12,560 nucleotides of DNA from NCBI GenBank assembly GCA_011375465.1, contig DRZV01000015.1:1-12560 (forward strand), written 5' to 3'. This document shows, piece by piece, positions 1-6,590 of the stretch. Numbering within the stretch: position 1 is the stretch's first letter; the number at the start of each line of letters is the position of its first letter. The stretch is from Neomoorella mulderi (GTDB taxonomy: Bacteria; Bacillota; DSM-521; Neomoorellales; Neomoorellaceae). A program made the position numbers and the translations under genes. Under the pieces are notes generated by a model. That model was not told the origin of the DNA and did not search any database. It saw only the letters and a list, made by a program, of their open reading frames with translations.

Positions 1-19
1 CCGTGTACCTCACTGGAGC

Positions 20-217
20 CTACTCCTTTCTCTTTTCAGGGTTTTCGGGTTCCCCCGGGCTTAGGGCCATTTTTTTAACAAAATTCACCAGGGTGCCCAC
101 CTCTCCCTTCAGATCGGCCACCACCCTGCCCTTTTCCCTGCGGATGGATTCCCGGATTTCCGCCAGCACGCTTTCTAAGGAGCTTTCTTCGGTTATTTTT
201 CTGCCCAGGATCAGCAT
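20..217 (-). CDS. small hypothetical protein downstream of murA
   Basis: A 65-residue charged protein that I do not recognise. It reads MLILGRKITEESS at the start, has a helix-forming centre (about residues 12-50, rich in Glu, Arg and Lys with VADLKGEVGTLVNFVKKM), and ends in a Pro/Glu/Lys-rich tail. There is no signal peptide, membrane segment or metal-binding cysteine. The ATG at 217 is chosen because AAAGGAG lies 8 bases ahead of it. A longer version from a TTG at 241 would add 8 residues but has no such site. It begins 26 bases after the murA stop and is probably cotranscribed with it. In many Firmicutes a sporulation gene such as spoIID follows murA, but nothing here shows that link. Position in an operon, strong ribosome binding site and an intact frame make it likely to be real; the function is unknown. 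Confidence 0.65.
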   Translation of the reverse strand: MLILGRKITEESSLESVLAEIRESIRREKGRVVADLKGEVGTLVNFVKKMALSPGEPENPEKRKE

Positions 218-243
218 CTGCCCTTCTCCTTTCCAGAGCAATT

Positions 244-1512
244 TTAGCTCTGCTCCTCGCAGGGGACGCGCCCTATCCTGGCCCCTAACCCCTTGAATTT
301 CCCCACCAGATCTTCATAACCCCGATCTATATGGTGAACACAGGAAATCCTGGTTATGCCTTCGGCCATCAATCCGGCTATGACCAGGGCCGCCCCTGCC
401 CTCAGGTCGGTGGCCTTTACCTCGGCTCCGGTGAGCCTTTCTTTACCTTTGACCACCGCGCAATGGCCCTCTATGGTTATATCTGCCCCCATGCGCTTCA
501 GCTCGTTCACGTGCATGAAGCGGTTTTCGAAGACCGTTTCCGTCACCATGCTGGTTCCCTGGGCCGTGGTCAAAAGGGCCATGAACTGGGCCTGCATATC
601 GGTAGGGAAGCCCGGATAGGGCATGGTCTTTATATCCACCGCCTTCAACGGCAGGCGGGACCTCACCCATACGGTTCCATTTTCCTCGCCCAATTCCGCC
701 CCTGCCTCGGTCAATTTGGCCATGACCGCCGTCAGGTGGTCGGGAATGACGTTTTCTATGCCCACCTCTCCTCCGGTGGCGGCGGCCGCCACCATAAAAG
801 TGCCCGCCTCTATCCTATCGGGGATGACCGAGTGCCGGGCTCCTCGGAGCTGGGATACCCCCTCTATCCGGATAACCTTGGTTCCAGCGCCGCTTATCCT
901 GGCCCCCATAGCGTTGAGAAAATTGGCCAAATCCACTATCTCCGGCTCGGCAGCGGCGTTTTCTATCACCGTGATCCCCTCAGCCAGACAGGCGGCCATC
1001 ATTATATTTTCGGTGGCGCCCACGCTGGGAAAATCCAGATATATACGGGCCCCCCTCAGTTTCTCTGCCCTAGCCTCCACATTCCCCCTGTCCACCTCCA
1101 CCCTGGCACCCAGGGCTGCCATGCCTTTAAGGTGCAGGTCTATGGGACGGGCTCCGATGGCGCATCCGCCCGGCAGGGAGATGCGGGCCTCTCCCCTCCT
1201 GGCCAAGAGGGGTCCCATAACCAGAAAAGAAGCCCGCATGCGGCGGACGTACTCGTAGGGGGGGTCTCCCTGATCCAGAGAGCCAGCTTTTATCCTTATT
1301 TTTCCCTTGCCCTCCCACCGGGCCTGGGCCCCCAGGCTCTCTATCACCCCCACCATGGTCTCCACGTCCAGAAGGTGCGGTATGTCCTCCAGCAGGCATT
1401 CTTCGCCCGTGAGCAGGCAGGCGGCGATTATGGGCAAAGCTGCGTTCTTGGCTCCGCTTATGGTGACCCTGCCCTCCAGCCGGCAGGGCCCTTCTATGGC
1501 TATAACATCCAT
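244..1512 (-). CDS. murA: UDP-N-acetylglucosamine 1-carboxyvinyltransferase (MurA)
   Basis: Transfers enolpyruvate from phosphoenolpyruvate to the 3-hydroxyl of UDP-GlcNAc, the first committed step of peptidoglycan synthesis, in the cytoplasm. The 422-residue length is normal for the family. The N-terminus carries the SGAKNAALP substrate motif with Lys22 and Asn23. The catalytic loop LPGGCAIGARP has its Cys at residue 117, the residue alkylated by fosfomycin in sensitive enzymes; some bacteria have Asp here, so this is the Cys type. Further family motifs are RRMRAS near residue 90 and GFPTDMQAQF, which holds the conserved Asp. The ATG at 1512 follows GAGGG by 7 bases. The gene starts 25 bases after the atpC stop, so it is likely read through from the ATP synthase genes; murA also lies downstream of the atp genes in Bacillus. 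The call is secure; whether it is the only MurA in the genome cannot be seen. Confidence 0.97.
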   Translation of the reverse strand: MDVIAIEGPCRLEGRVTISGAKNAALPIIAACLLTGEECLLEDIPHLLDVETMVGVIESLGAQARWEGKGKIRIKAGSLDQGDPPYEYVRRMRASFLVMGPLLARRGEARISLPGGCAIGARPIDLHLKGMAALGARVEVDRGNVEARAEKLRGARIYLDFPSVGATENIMMAACLAEGITVIENAAAEPEIVDLANFLNAMGARISGAGTKVIRIEGVSQLRGARHSVIPDRIEAGTFMVAAAATGGEVGIENVIPDHLTAVMAKLTEAGAELGEENGTVWVRSRLPLKAVDIKTMPYPGFPTDMQAQFMALLTTAQGTSMVTETVFENRFMHVNELKRMGADITIEGHCAVVKGKERLTGAEVKATDLRAGAALVIAGLMAEGITRISCVHHIDRGYEDLVGKFKGLGARIGRVPCEEQS

Positions 1513-1537
1513 GCCTATTCCCTCGCAAAAGGCGGGT

Positions 1538-1942
1538 TCATCGGGTTTCGGCCACCTTCAACCGGGCTTTGGCCCTCTCCAGGGCCAGCCGGGCCCTCTC
1601 TATATCTATGCCTGGATGGGGCCTCCTCAACCTCTCCCGGGCCCTTTCCATAGCCCGGCGGGCCCGCTCCACGTCTATCTCCCCTGGCATTTCGGCCGCA
1701 TCCGCCAGGACCAGGACCTTTCGGGGCCCCACCTCCACAAATCCGCCCGATATGGCCATGCGCTCAAGGGCTCCGCCCACAGGCCGGTAGGTCAGCACCC
1801 CGGGCCGCAGGAGGGCCAATGCGGGGAAGTGGCGGGGAAGTACTCCCATATATCCCTCGCTGGCGGGGACCACCACGCTCTCCACCTCTTCTTCCAGCAC
1901 CTTCTTTAGGGGGGTGATCACCTCCAGGATAAGGCTGGCCAT
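1538..1942 (-). CDS. atpC: F1Fo ATP synthase epsilon subunit
   Basis: Epsilon is part of the central stalk of F1 and can inhibit ATP hydrolysis through its C-terminal helices. The 134-residue protein has the expected layout: an N-terminal beta-sandwich (about residues 1-87, with the conserved GYMGVLPRHFPAL and RPGVLTY stretches) and a C-terminal helical hairpin (about 88-134). The hairpin contains the I(L)DxxRA motif known as the ATP-binding site of epsilon in Bacillus PS3, here as IDVERA and again as IDIERA in the second helix. PS3 epsilon, from memory, shows the same pair, so ATP-sensing regulation is plausible but inferred. The ATG directly abuts the TAG of atpD with no gap, which implies translational coupling; a GAGGAG lies 12 bases upstream inside atpD. 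It is the last of the ATP synthase genes, in the usual order. Confidence 0.96.
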   Translation of the reverse strand: MASLILEVITPLKKVLEEEVESVVVPASEGYMGVLPRHFPALALLRPGVLTYRPVGGALERMAISGGFVEVGPRKVLVLADAAEMPGEIDVERARRAMERARERLRRPHPGIDIERARLALERAKARLKVAETR

Positions 1943-3334
1943 CTAAACCACCAGCTCCTCTGCTTTTTTCACCGCTTCTTCTATGGTGCCCACCATGTAG
2001 AAGGCCTGCTCCGGCAGGTCGTCGTGCTTGCCCTCCAGTATTTCCTTAAAGCCCCTGATGGTCTCCTTCAGGGGCACATATACCCCGGGCCTTCCGGTGA
2101 AGGCCTCGGCCACGTGGAAGGGCTGGGAGAGGAACCTCTGGATCTTCCGGGCCCTAGCTACTATTATTTTATCTTCTTCCGACAATTCTTCCATACCCAA
2201 GATGGCGATGATGTCTTGCAATTCTTTATACCTTTGCAAGGCCCTCTGAACCCCCCGGGCCACCTCGTAATGCTCCTCCCCCACCAGCCTGGGGTCCAGG
2301 AGACGGGAGGTGGAGTCCAGGGGGTCCACCGCCGGGTAAATGCCCAGCTCGGCCAGCTGCCTGGACAGGACTATGATGCCGTCCAGGTGGGCAAAGGTGG
2401 TGGCAGGGGCGGGATCCGTCAGGTCGTCGGCAGGCACGTAGATGGCCTGGACCGAGGTTATGGATCCCCTCTTGGTGGAGGTGATCCTTTCCTGAAGCTC
2501 CCCCATTTCCGTGGCCAAATTGGGTTGATAGCCCACTGCTGAAGGCATGCGGCCCAAGAGGGCGGAAACTTCGCAGCCAGCCTGAACAAAACGGAATATA
2601 TTGTCTATGAACAGCAGCACGTCCCGCCCTTCCGCGTCCCGGAAGTATTCGGCCATGGTTACGCCGGTTAGGCCCACCCGCAAGCGGGCTCCAGGGGGCT
2701 CGTTCATCTGCCCGAATACCAGGACGGTTTTGCTTATAACCCCTGACTGGGTCATCTCCAGGTAAAGATCGTTGCCCTCTCGGGTTCGCTCCCCCACCCC
2801 GGCGAACACGGAATAACCGCCGTGTTCATAGGCCACGTTTCTTATGAGTTCCATGAGCAGGACGGTCTTGCCCACCCCTGCTCCTCCGAAGAGGCCCATC
2901 TTCCCCCCCTTGGGTAAGGGCACCAGGAGATCCAGTACCTTGAGCCCCGTCTCCAGTATCTCGGTGGAGGGCTTTAATTCATCAAAGGAAGGGGGTCTGC
3001 GATGGATGGGCCACCTCTCTTCCGCCTCCACCGGTCCCTTCTCGTCTATGGGCTCCCCCACCACATTGAACAGCCTTCCCAGGGTGGCAGGCCCCACCGG
3101 TACGCTGATGGGGGCTCCTGTGTCCCAGGCCGTCATCCCCCGCTGCAGACCGTCGGTGGAGGCCAGGGCCACACACCTGACGGTGTTGTTGCTCAGGTGC
3201 TGCATGGCTTCCATGGTGAGGTTTATATTCCCCTCCCTGATCACTATGGCGTTATACAGGTCGGGCAGGCACCCCTCGGGAAATTCCACGTCCACCACTG
3301 GACCGATCACCTGTACCACTTTGCCTTCCACCAT
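1943..3334 (-). CDS. atpD: F1Fo ATP synthase beta subunit (catalytic)
   Basis: Catalytic subunit of F1, three per complex, making ATP from ADP and phosphate during rotation of gamma. The 463 residues are typical. Visible motifs are the P-loop GGAGVGKT (150-157), the catalytic glutamate in GERTREGNDL (Glu182), the Walker B strand VLLFID (239-244), the YVPADDLTDPAPATTFAHLD adenine-site region (about 299-318), and the lever EELSEED (382-388), the equivalent of DELSEED. One small departure is VQAGCEVSALLGR at 250-262, where most family members have TQAGSEVSALLGR, that is Val for Thr and Cys for Ser. The ATG at 3334 has a very strong GAGGAGGTG site ahead of it, and the gap to atpG is 15 bases. A run of seven G in the P-loop region (2893-2899) is in frame. 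Confidence 0.99.
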   Translation of the reverse strand: MVEGKVVQVIGPVVDVEFPEGCLPDLYNAIVIREGNINLTMEAMQHLSNNTVRCVALASTDGLQRGMTAWDTGAPISVPVGPATLGRLFNVVGEPIDEKGPVEAEERWPIHRRPPSFDELKPSTEILETGLKVLDLLVPLPKGGKMGLFGGAGVGKTVLLMELIRNVAYEHGGYSVFAGVGERTREGNDLYLEMTQSGVISKTVLVFGQMNEPPGARLRVGLTGVTMAEYFRDAEGRDVLLFIDNIFRFVQAGCEVSALLGRMPSAVGYQPNLATEMGELQERITSTKRGSITSVQAIYVPADDLTDPAPATTFAHLDGIIVLSRQLAELGIYPAVDPLDSTSRLLDPRLVGEEHYEVARGVQRALQRYKELQDIIAILGMEELSEEDKIIVARARKIQRFLSQPFHVAEAFTGRPGVYVPLKETIRGFKEILEGKHDDLPEQAFYMVGTIEEAVKKAEELVV

Positions 3335-3349
3335 GCGCTTACACCTCCT

Positions 3350-4225
3350 CTAGATTTGACCCTGCCACTTTAAAGCTTCCGCTCCTGTAACCACTTCCAG
3401 GATCTCCTTGGTTATGGCTGCCTGTCTGGCTTTATTGAAGGACAGGGTCAATTGATCTATCATCTCTTCAGCATTCTTGCTGGCATTCTCCATGGCCATC
3501 ATCCTGGCTGCATGTTCGCTGGCCTTGGCCTCTAAAAGGGCTTGATATATCCTCATCTCGCAGTACCGGGGCAAGAGGTATTCCAGCACCTTTAGGGGCT
3601 CCGGTTCGTAAAGGTATTCCCTCTCCCTGACCCTTTCCGGCAAGGGTGCGGGTATGATGGGCAAAAATTGGTCCACCTTGGGCATATGCCTCAGGGCAGA
3701 TATGAAGTGCATGTAGACCAGCTGGATCTCGTCTACCCTCTTCTTTAGGAAAAATTCCACCAGTTTACTGGAAATTTCCCGGGCCTGCAGCAAGGTGGGC
3801 TCATCCCCTATATCGGTAACCACCTCCAGGAGCTCGAAGGGATAGCGGCGGAAGAATTGCCAGCCCTTCTTGCCGATCAGCACCATAGAGCGGTCCCTAT
3901 GCTCCTGGAGCAGGGCTGCCTCCGCCACCCGGATAATGTTGGAGTTATACGGCCCTGCCAGGCCCCTATCGCTGGTTATCACCACGTAACCCACCCTCTT
4001 GACTTCCCTCTCGGCTATAAGGGGGAGGTTCCGGGCTTCAGGAGCAGAGGCCAGCCTTCCGATAACCTCTTCCAGCTTTTGAAAATAAGGCCGCGAGGAC
4101 AAAAGCTGACCCTGGGAGCGGCGGAGCTTGGCAGCGGCCACCATTTTCATGGCCCGGGTGATCTGCTGTATATTCTTTATCGCCCGGATGCGCCTTTTGA
4201 TGTCCCTCATGCTGAGCATGGACAT
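3350..4225 (-). CDS. atpG: F1Fo ATP synthase gamma subunit
   Basis: The central rotor shaft of F1, which couples c-ring rotation to the catalytic sites. The protein is 291 residues, as expected. The two family signatures are at the ends, which form the coiled coil inside the alpha3beta3 ring: the N-terminal stretch RDIKRRIRAIKNIQQITRAM and the C-terminal NASKNAEEMIDQLTLSFNKA followed by RQAAITKEILEVVTGAEAL. The middle Rossmann-like part holds VVITSDRGLAGPYNSNI, also typical. Three ATG codons stand near the start (4225, 4219, 4210). I take the first because the AGGTGGTGA ribosome binding site is about 7 bases ahead of it; the true start could be one of the others with a loss of up to 5 residues. 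The gap to atpA is 24 bases. Confidence 0.97.
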   Translation of the reverse strand: MSMLSMRDIKRRIRAIKNIQQITRAMKMVAAAKLRRSQGQLLSSRPYFQKLEEVIGRLASAPEARNLPLIAEREVKRVGYVVITSDRGLAGPYNSNIIRVAEAALLQEHRDRSMVLIGKKGWQFFRRYPFELLEVVTDIGDEPTLLQAREISSKLVEFFLKKRVDEIQLVYMHFISALRHMPKVDQFLPIIPAPLPERVREREYLYEPEPLKVLEYLLPRYCEMRIYQALLEAKASEHAARMMAMENASKNAEEMIDQLTLSFNKARQAAITKEILEVVTGAEALKWQGQI

Positions 4226-4249
4226 GGATATATCACCACCTAGGCTACC

Positions 4250-5764
4250 TTAAGAGCCGACAAAGCTAGCCTTAAACTCTATTATACTCTTCTTCAGCCT
4301 CTCTTCCAGGTCCTTATCCAGGGCCTTTTTCTCCCTTATGTCCCTCAATATATCCGGATACACGCTGTGGAGGAAATGGAGGAAACCCTTTTCAAAGGGG
4401 CGAACCTTCTCCACCGGCAGGTCATCCAGATATCCGTGAACCCCGGCGTAGATGACCGCCACCTGCTCCTCCACCGGCATGGGCTGGTATTGTTCCTGCT
4501 TTAACAGCTCCATCATCCGCTGGCCCCGAGCCAGACGGGCCTGGGTGGCTTTGTCCAATTCGGCTCCGAACTGGGCAAAGGCAGCCAGCTCCCTATACTG
4601 GGCCAGATCCAGGCGCAGATGACCCGCCACCTGTTTCATGGCCTTTATCTGGGCTGCTCCCCCCACCCGGGATACAGAGAGGCCCACGTTGATGGCGGGG
4701 CGTTGGCCCGCATAGAAAAGATCGGGCTCCAGATATATCTGCCCGTCGGTGATGGATATGACGTTGGTGGGGATGTAGGCGGAGACGTCCCCTGCCTGGG
4801 TCTCGATTATGGGCAGGGCAGTCAAAGATCCTCCCCCCAGGGCGTCGTTGAGCCGGGCAGCCCTTTCTAAGAGCCGGGAATGGAGATAGAAAATATCGCC
4901 GGGATAAGCCTCCCGTCCCGGCGGGCGCCTCAACAAAAGGGAGAGCTCGCGATAGGCCACGGCATGCTTGGAAAGGTCGTCATACACCACCAGGACGTCC
5001 CGGTGCTGTTCGTACATGAAATACTCCCCCATGGCGCAGCCAGCGTAGGGGGCTACATAGAGGAGGGGGGCTGGCTCTCCCGCATTGGCAGCCACCACTA
5101 TGGTATAATCCATGGCCCCTGTCTCCTGGAGCTTGTTGATGACGCTGGCCACGGTGGAGGCCTTTTGCCCTATGGCCACGTATATGCAGATTACGTCTTG
5201 ATCTTTTTGGTTTATTATGGTGTCCACGGCGACGGCGGTTTTGCCGGTCTGGCGGTCGCCGATTATGAGCTCCCGCTGTCCCCTGCCTATGGGTATCATG
5301 GCATCTATGGCCTTAATCCCCGTCTGCAGGGGGGTATTGACCGGCTGGCGATGCACCACCCCAGGGGCCGGGGATTCCACAGGGCGGAACCTGTCTGTCT
5401 TCACAGGTCCCCGGCCGTCTAAGGGCTGTCCCATGGGGTTTACCACCCTTCCCAGGAGGGCTTCCCCTACCGGGACTTCCACCACCCGGCAGGTGCGTTT
5501 GACCTCGTCCCCCTCTTTTATGTGATAGTAGGGGCCCAGGATGACTGCTCCCACCATGTTCTCCTCCAGGTTCAAGGCCATTCCGTAGACCCCGCCGGGA
5601 AACTCCAAAAGCTCGTTGGCCATACACTTTTCCAGGCCGTAAACCCGGGCTATACCGTCACCCACGTAGGTCACTATGCCCTTTTCTGCCACTTCTATTT
5701 CCAGTTCATACTGTTCTATTTGCTGCTTTAAAATACTGGTAATTTCATCCGGACGAATAGCCAC
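4250..5764 (-). CDS. atpA: F1Fo ATP synthase alpha subunit
   Basis: Non-catalytic nucleotide-binding subunit of F1, three per complex, which supplies the arginine finger to beta. With the start used here it is 504 residues, the usual size. Motifs: N-terminal AIRPDEITSILKQQI (delta-binding tail), P-loop GDRQTGKT (about 169-176), VYDDLSKHAVAYRELSLLLR, RRPPGREAYPGD, and the SVSRVGGAAQIKAMKQVAG stretch that holds the arginine finger. Start choice: the frame can be extended to a GTG at 5776 (508 residues), but there the GAAGGG lies directly against the start with no spacing. From the GTG at 5764 an AGGGGTGA site is spaced 8 bases and the protein begins MAIRPDEI, as most relatives do. The true end of atpH lies only 30 bases upstream of this start. 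Confidence 0.97.
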   Translation of the reverse strand: MAIRPDEITSILKQQIEQYELEIEVAEKGIVTYVGDGIARVYGLEKCMANELLEFPGGVYGMALNLEENMVGAVILGPYYHIKEGDEVKRTCRVVEVPVGEALLGRVVNPMGQPLDGRGPVKTDRFRPVESPAPGVVHRQPVNTPLQTGIKAIDAMIPIGRGQRELIIGDRQTGKTAVAVDTIINQKDQDVICIYVAIGQKASTVASVINKLQETGAMDYTIVVAANAGEPAPLLYVAPYAGCAMGEYFMYEQHRDVLVVYDDLSKHAVAYRELSLLLRRPPGREAYPGDIFYLHSRLLERAARLNDALGGGSLTALPIIETQAGDVSAYIPTNVISITDGQIYLEPDLFYAGQRPAINVGLSVSRVGGAAQIKAMKQVAGHLRLDLAQYRELAAFAQFGAELDKATQARLARGQRMMELLKQEQYQPMPVEEQVAVIYAGVHGYLDDLPVEKVRPFEKGFLHFLHSVYPDILRDIREKKALDKDLEERLKKSIIEFKASFVGS

Positions 5765-5794
5765 TTCCCCATTCACCCCTTCAAGATAAAATCT

Positions 5795-6579
5795 TCAAAC
5801 AGGAATCCCCTTCAAGCGGCGCCCCAAAAGCTCCAGCCTCTTTTTGAGGCTGGCGTCTATCACCCTATCCCCCAGACGCAGGACAAATCCCCCCCAATAT
5901 GGAAGGGGCCACCCGGATCTCCAAACGGATGTCCTGGCCTGCTAAAAAAGCCAGACGGGTCTCCAGTTCCCTTTTCAATCCCTCGGAAAGGGGCAGGGCC
6001 ACCGTCATTTCCGCCCTCTTTATGCCCCGGGCTCGATCCAAAAAACGCTGGTATTCCACCAGCAAGGGAGGCGTAGGTCTCCTCAGCCCCCAGGATTGCA
6101 GCTTTCTCTTTATGCTGGCATCTACGGTGCGATTTCCCAAACGGAGCACCAATCCCCCCACCAGGGAGGGAACCCTTTTTATTTCCAGGCGGATTTTTTG
6201 CCCCGTAAGCTTCATCAATCGTCTTTCTATTTCCGATCTTGACCCATTGGACAGAGGCACGGCCACCACCACCTGGGTTCCACAGGCCTGGTCCAGGAGG
6301 CGGAGGGCCTCAGAAGCTACGGGCACCAAAATCTTTTCCCTCTTCCTGGACAACACTACCCGGAAAAAAATTTTTCATCAGGGGATCCAATTGGGGGAAA
6401 AGGGCCTCCAGAATCCGCTCCTTTTCCTCCATGGGAAGGAGAGGGTGCTTCAAAATCCACTGGAGTTCCGGGTCTGCCTGCACCTTTTCCTTAAGGGAGG
6501 TGAGGATTTTAGCCACTTCGTCTTCCTTTCCCCGCTTCTGGGCCACAGAGAAGAGGGCGTTGGCATATCGTCTGGCCAC
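5795..6579 (-). CDS. atpH: F1Fo ATP synthase delta subunit, frame interrupted twice, C-terminal domain duplicated
   Basis: Delta joins the top of F1 to the b stalk. The gene is read here as one unit although its frame breaks twice. Part 1 (from 6579) encodes the N-terminal six-helix domain, MARRYANALFSVAQKRG to LMKNFF, 72 residues, then runs out of family resemblance and stops at 6310. The family sequence continues in the +1 frame at a run of seven T (6364-6370) as RVVLSRKREKIL and onward. It breaks again at seven G (5889-5895) after SILGG and resumes as FVLRLGDRVIDASLKKRLEL, ending at TGA 5795. Removing one base from each run gives 260 residues with no other stop. Normal delta is about 175-185 residues; the excess is a second copy of the C-terminal domain. 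The repaired end lies 30 bases from atpA, normal operon spacing. A CTG at 6597 may be the real start. It could be a sequencing artefact, slippage-dependent, split or decayed. Confidence 0.85.
5833..5853 (-). promoter_or_regulatory. perfect 8-bp stem-loop near the end of atpH
   Basis: CCAGCCTC, a 5-base loop (AAAAA on the coding strand), then GAGGCTGG: a perfect inverted repeat inside the atpH coding sequence (ASLKKRLEL). It lies 35 bases downstream of frameshift site 2 and 68 bases upstream of the atpA start. No T run follows, so it is not an intrinsic terminator. It may only reflect the Lys/Arg/Leu codons. Confidence 0.4.
5889..5895 (-). other. frameshift site 2 in atpH (seven G on the coding strand)
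   Basis: Coding-strand TTGGGGGGGATTTGTC. The frame as written reads TTG GGG GGG ATT and ends within 7 codons (ICPASGG, stop at 5865). With six G it reads TTG GGG GGA TTT GTC and continues with FVLRLGDRV. Copy 1 of the domain has six G at the matching place. The shift has the same sign and size as at site 1. Confidence 0.87.
6087..6317 (-). repeat. delta C-terminal domain, copy 1
   Basis: First of two tandem copies of the delta/OSCP C-terminal domain within atpH. It runs from ASEALRLLDQACG through VAVPLSNGSRSEIERRLMKL, TGQKIRLEIKRVPS and LVGGLVLRLGNRTVDASIKR to LQSWG. It lies in the middle reading frame with no break. It joins directly to the N-terminal domain through the expected helix (FF, frameshift, RVVLSRKREKILVPVA). 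The G run at its LVGGLV turn is six long (6151-6156) and in frame. Confidence 0.85.
6364..6370 (-). other. frameshift site 1 in atpH (seven T on the coding strand)
   Basis: Coding-strand AAAAATTTTTTTCCGG. The upstream frame reads AAA AAT TTT TTT CCG; the delta family frame needs AAA AAT TTT TTC CGG, one T fewer. The change is from frame 0 to +1 (or loss of one base in the mRNA). It falls exactly between the N-terminal domain and the rest of delta. Confidence 0.85.
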
Positions 6580-6590
6580 CTTGGAATAGC

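Larger units (their letters stand above)
5822..6056 (-). repeat. delta C-terminal domain, copy 2
   Basis: Second copy of the delta C-terminal domain, linked to the first by LRRPTPPLLV. It runs from EYQRFLDRARG through VALPLSEGLKRELETRLAFL, AGQDIRLEIRVAPS and ILGG, then after the frame break FVLRLGDRVIDASLKKRLEL to LG. By hand alignment 34 of 60 residues from VALPLS to the last Gly match copy 1, with no gap in that stretch. The loop before it is 3 residues longer than in copy 1. This copy looks closer to ordinary delta than copy 1 does. The DNA of the copies has diverged, so the duplication is not recent. Confidence 0.85.

Noticed and set aside
331..1653. 440-codon open frame on the plus strand across murA and the end of atpC
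   Set aside because: It is antisense to two clearly recognisable genes, its translation is low-complexity Gly/Pro/His-rich sequence unlike any family I know, and it has no ribosome binding site. A shadow frame of GC-rich coding DNA.
5765..5776. Four-codon N-terminal extension of atpA from the GTG at 5776
   Set aside because: The only Shine-Dalgarno-like bases touch that GTG directly; the GTG at 5764 has proper spacing and gives the usual MAIRPDEI start.
5795..6579. Reading atpH as a plain pseudogene
   Set aside because: Both breaks are one-base homopolymer changes, no other stops or losses occur across about 780 bases, and both domain copies keep family residues. Decay cannot be excluded but is not the simplest reading.
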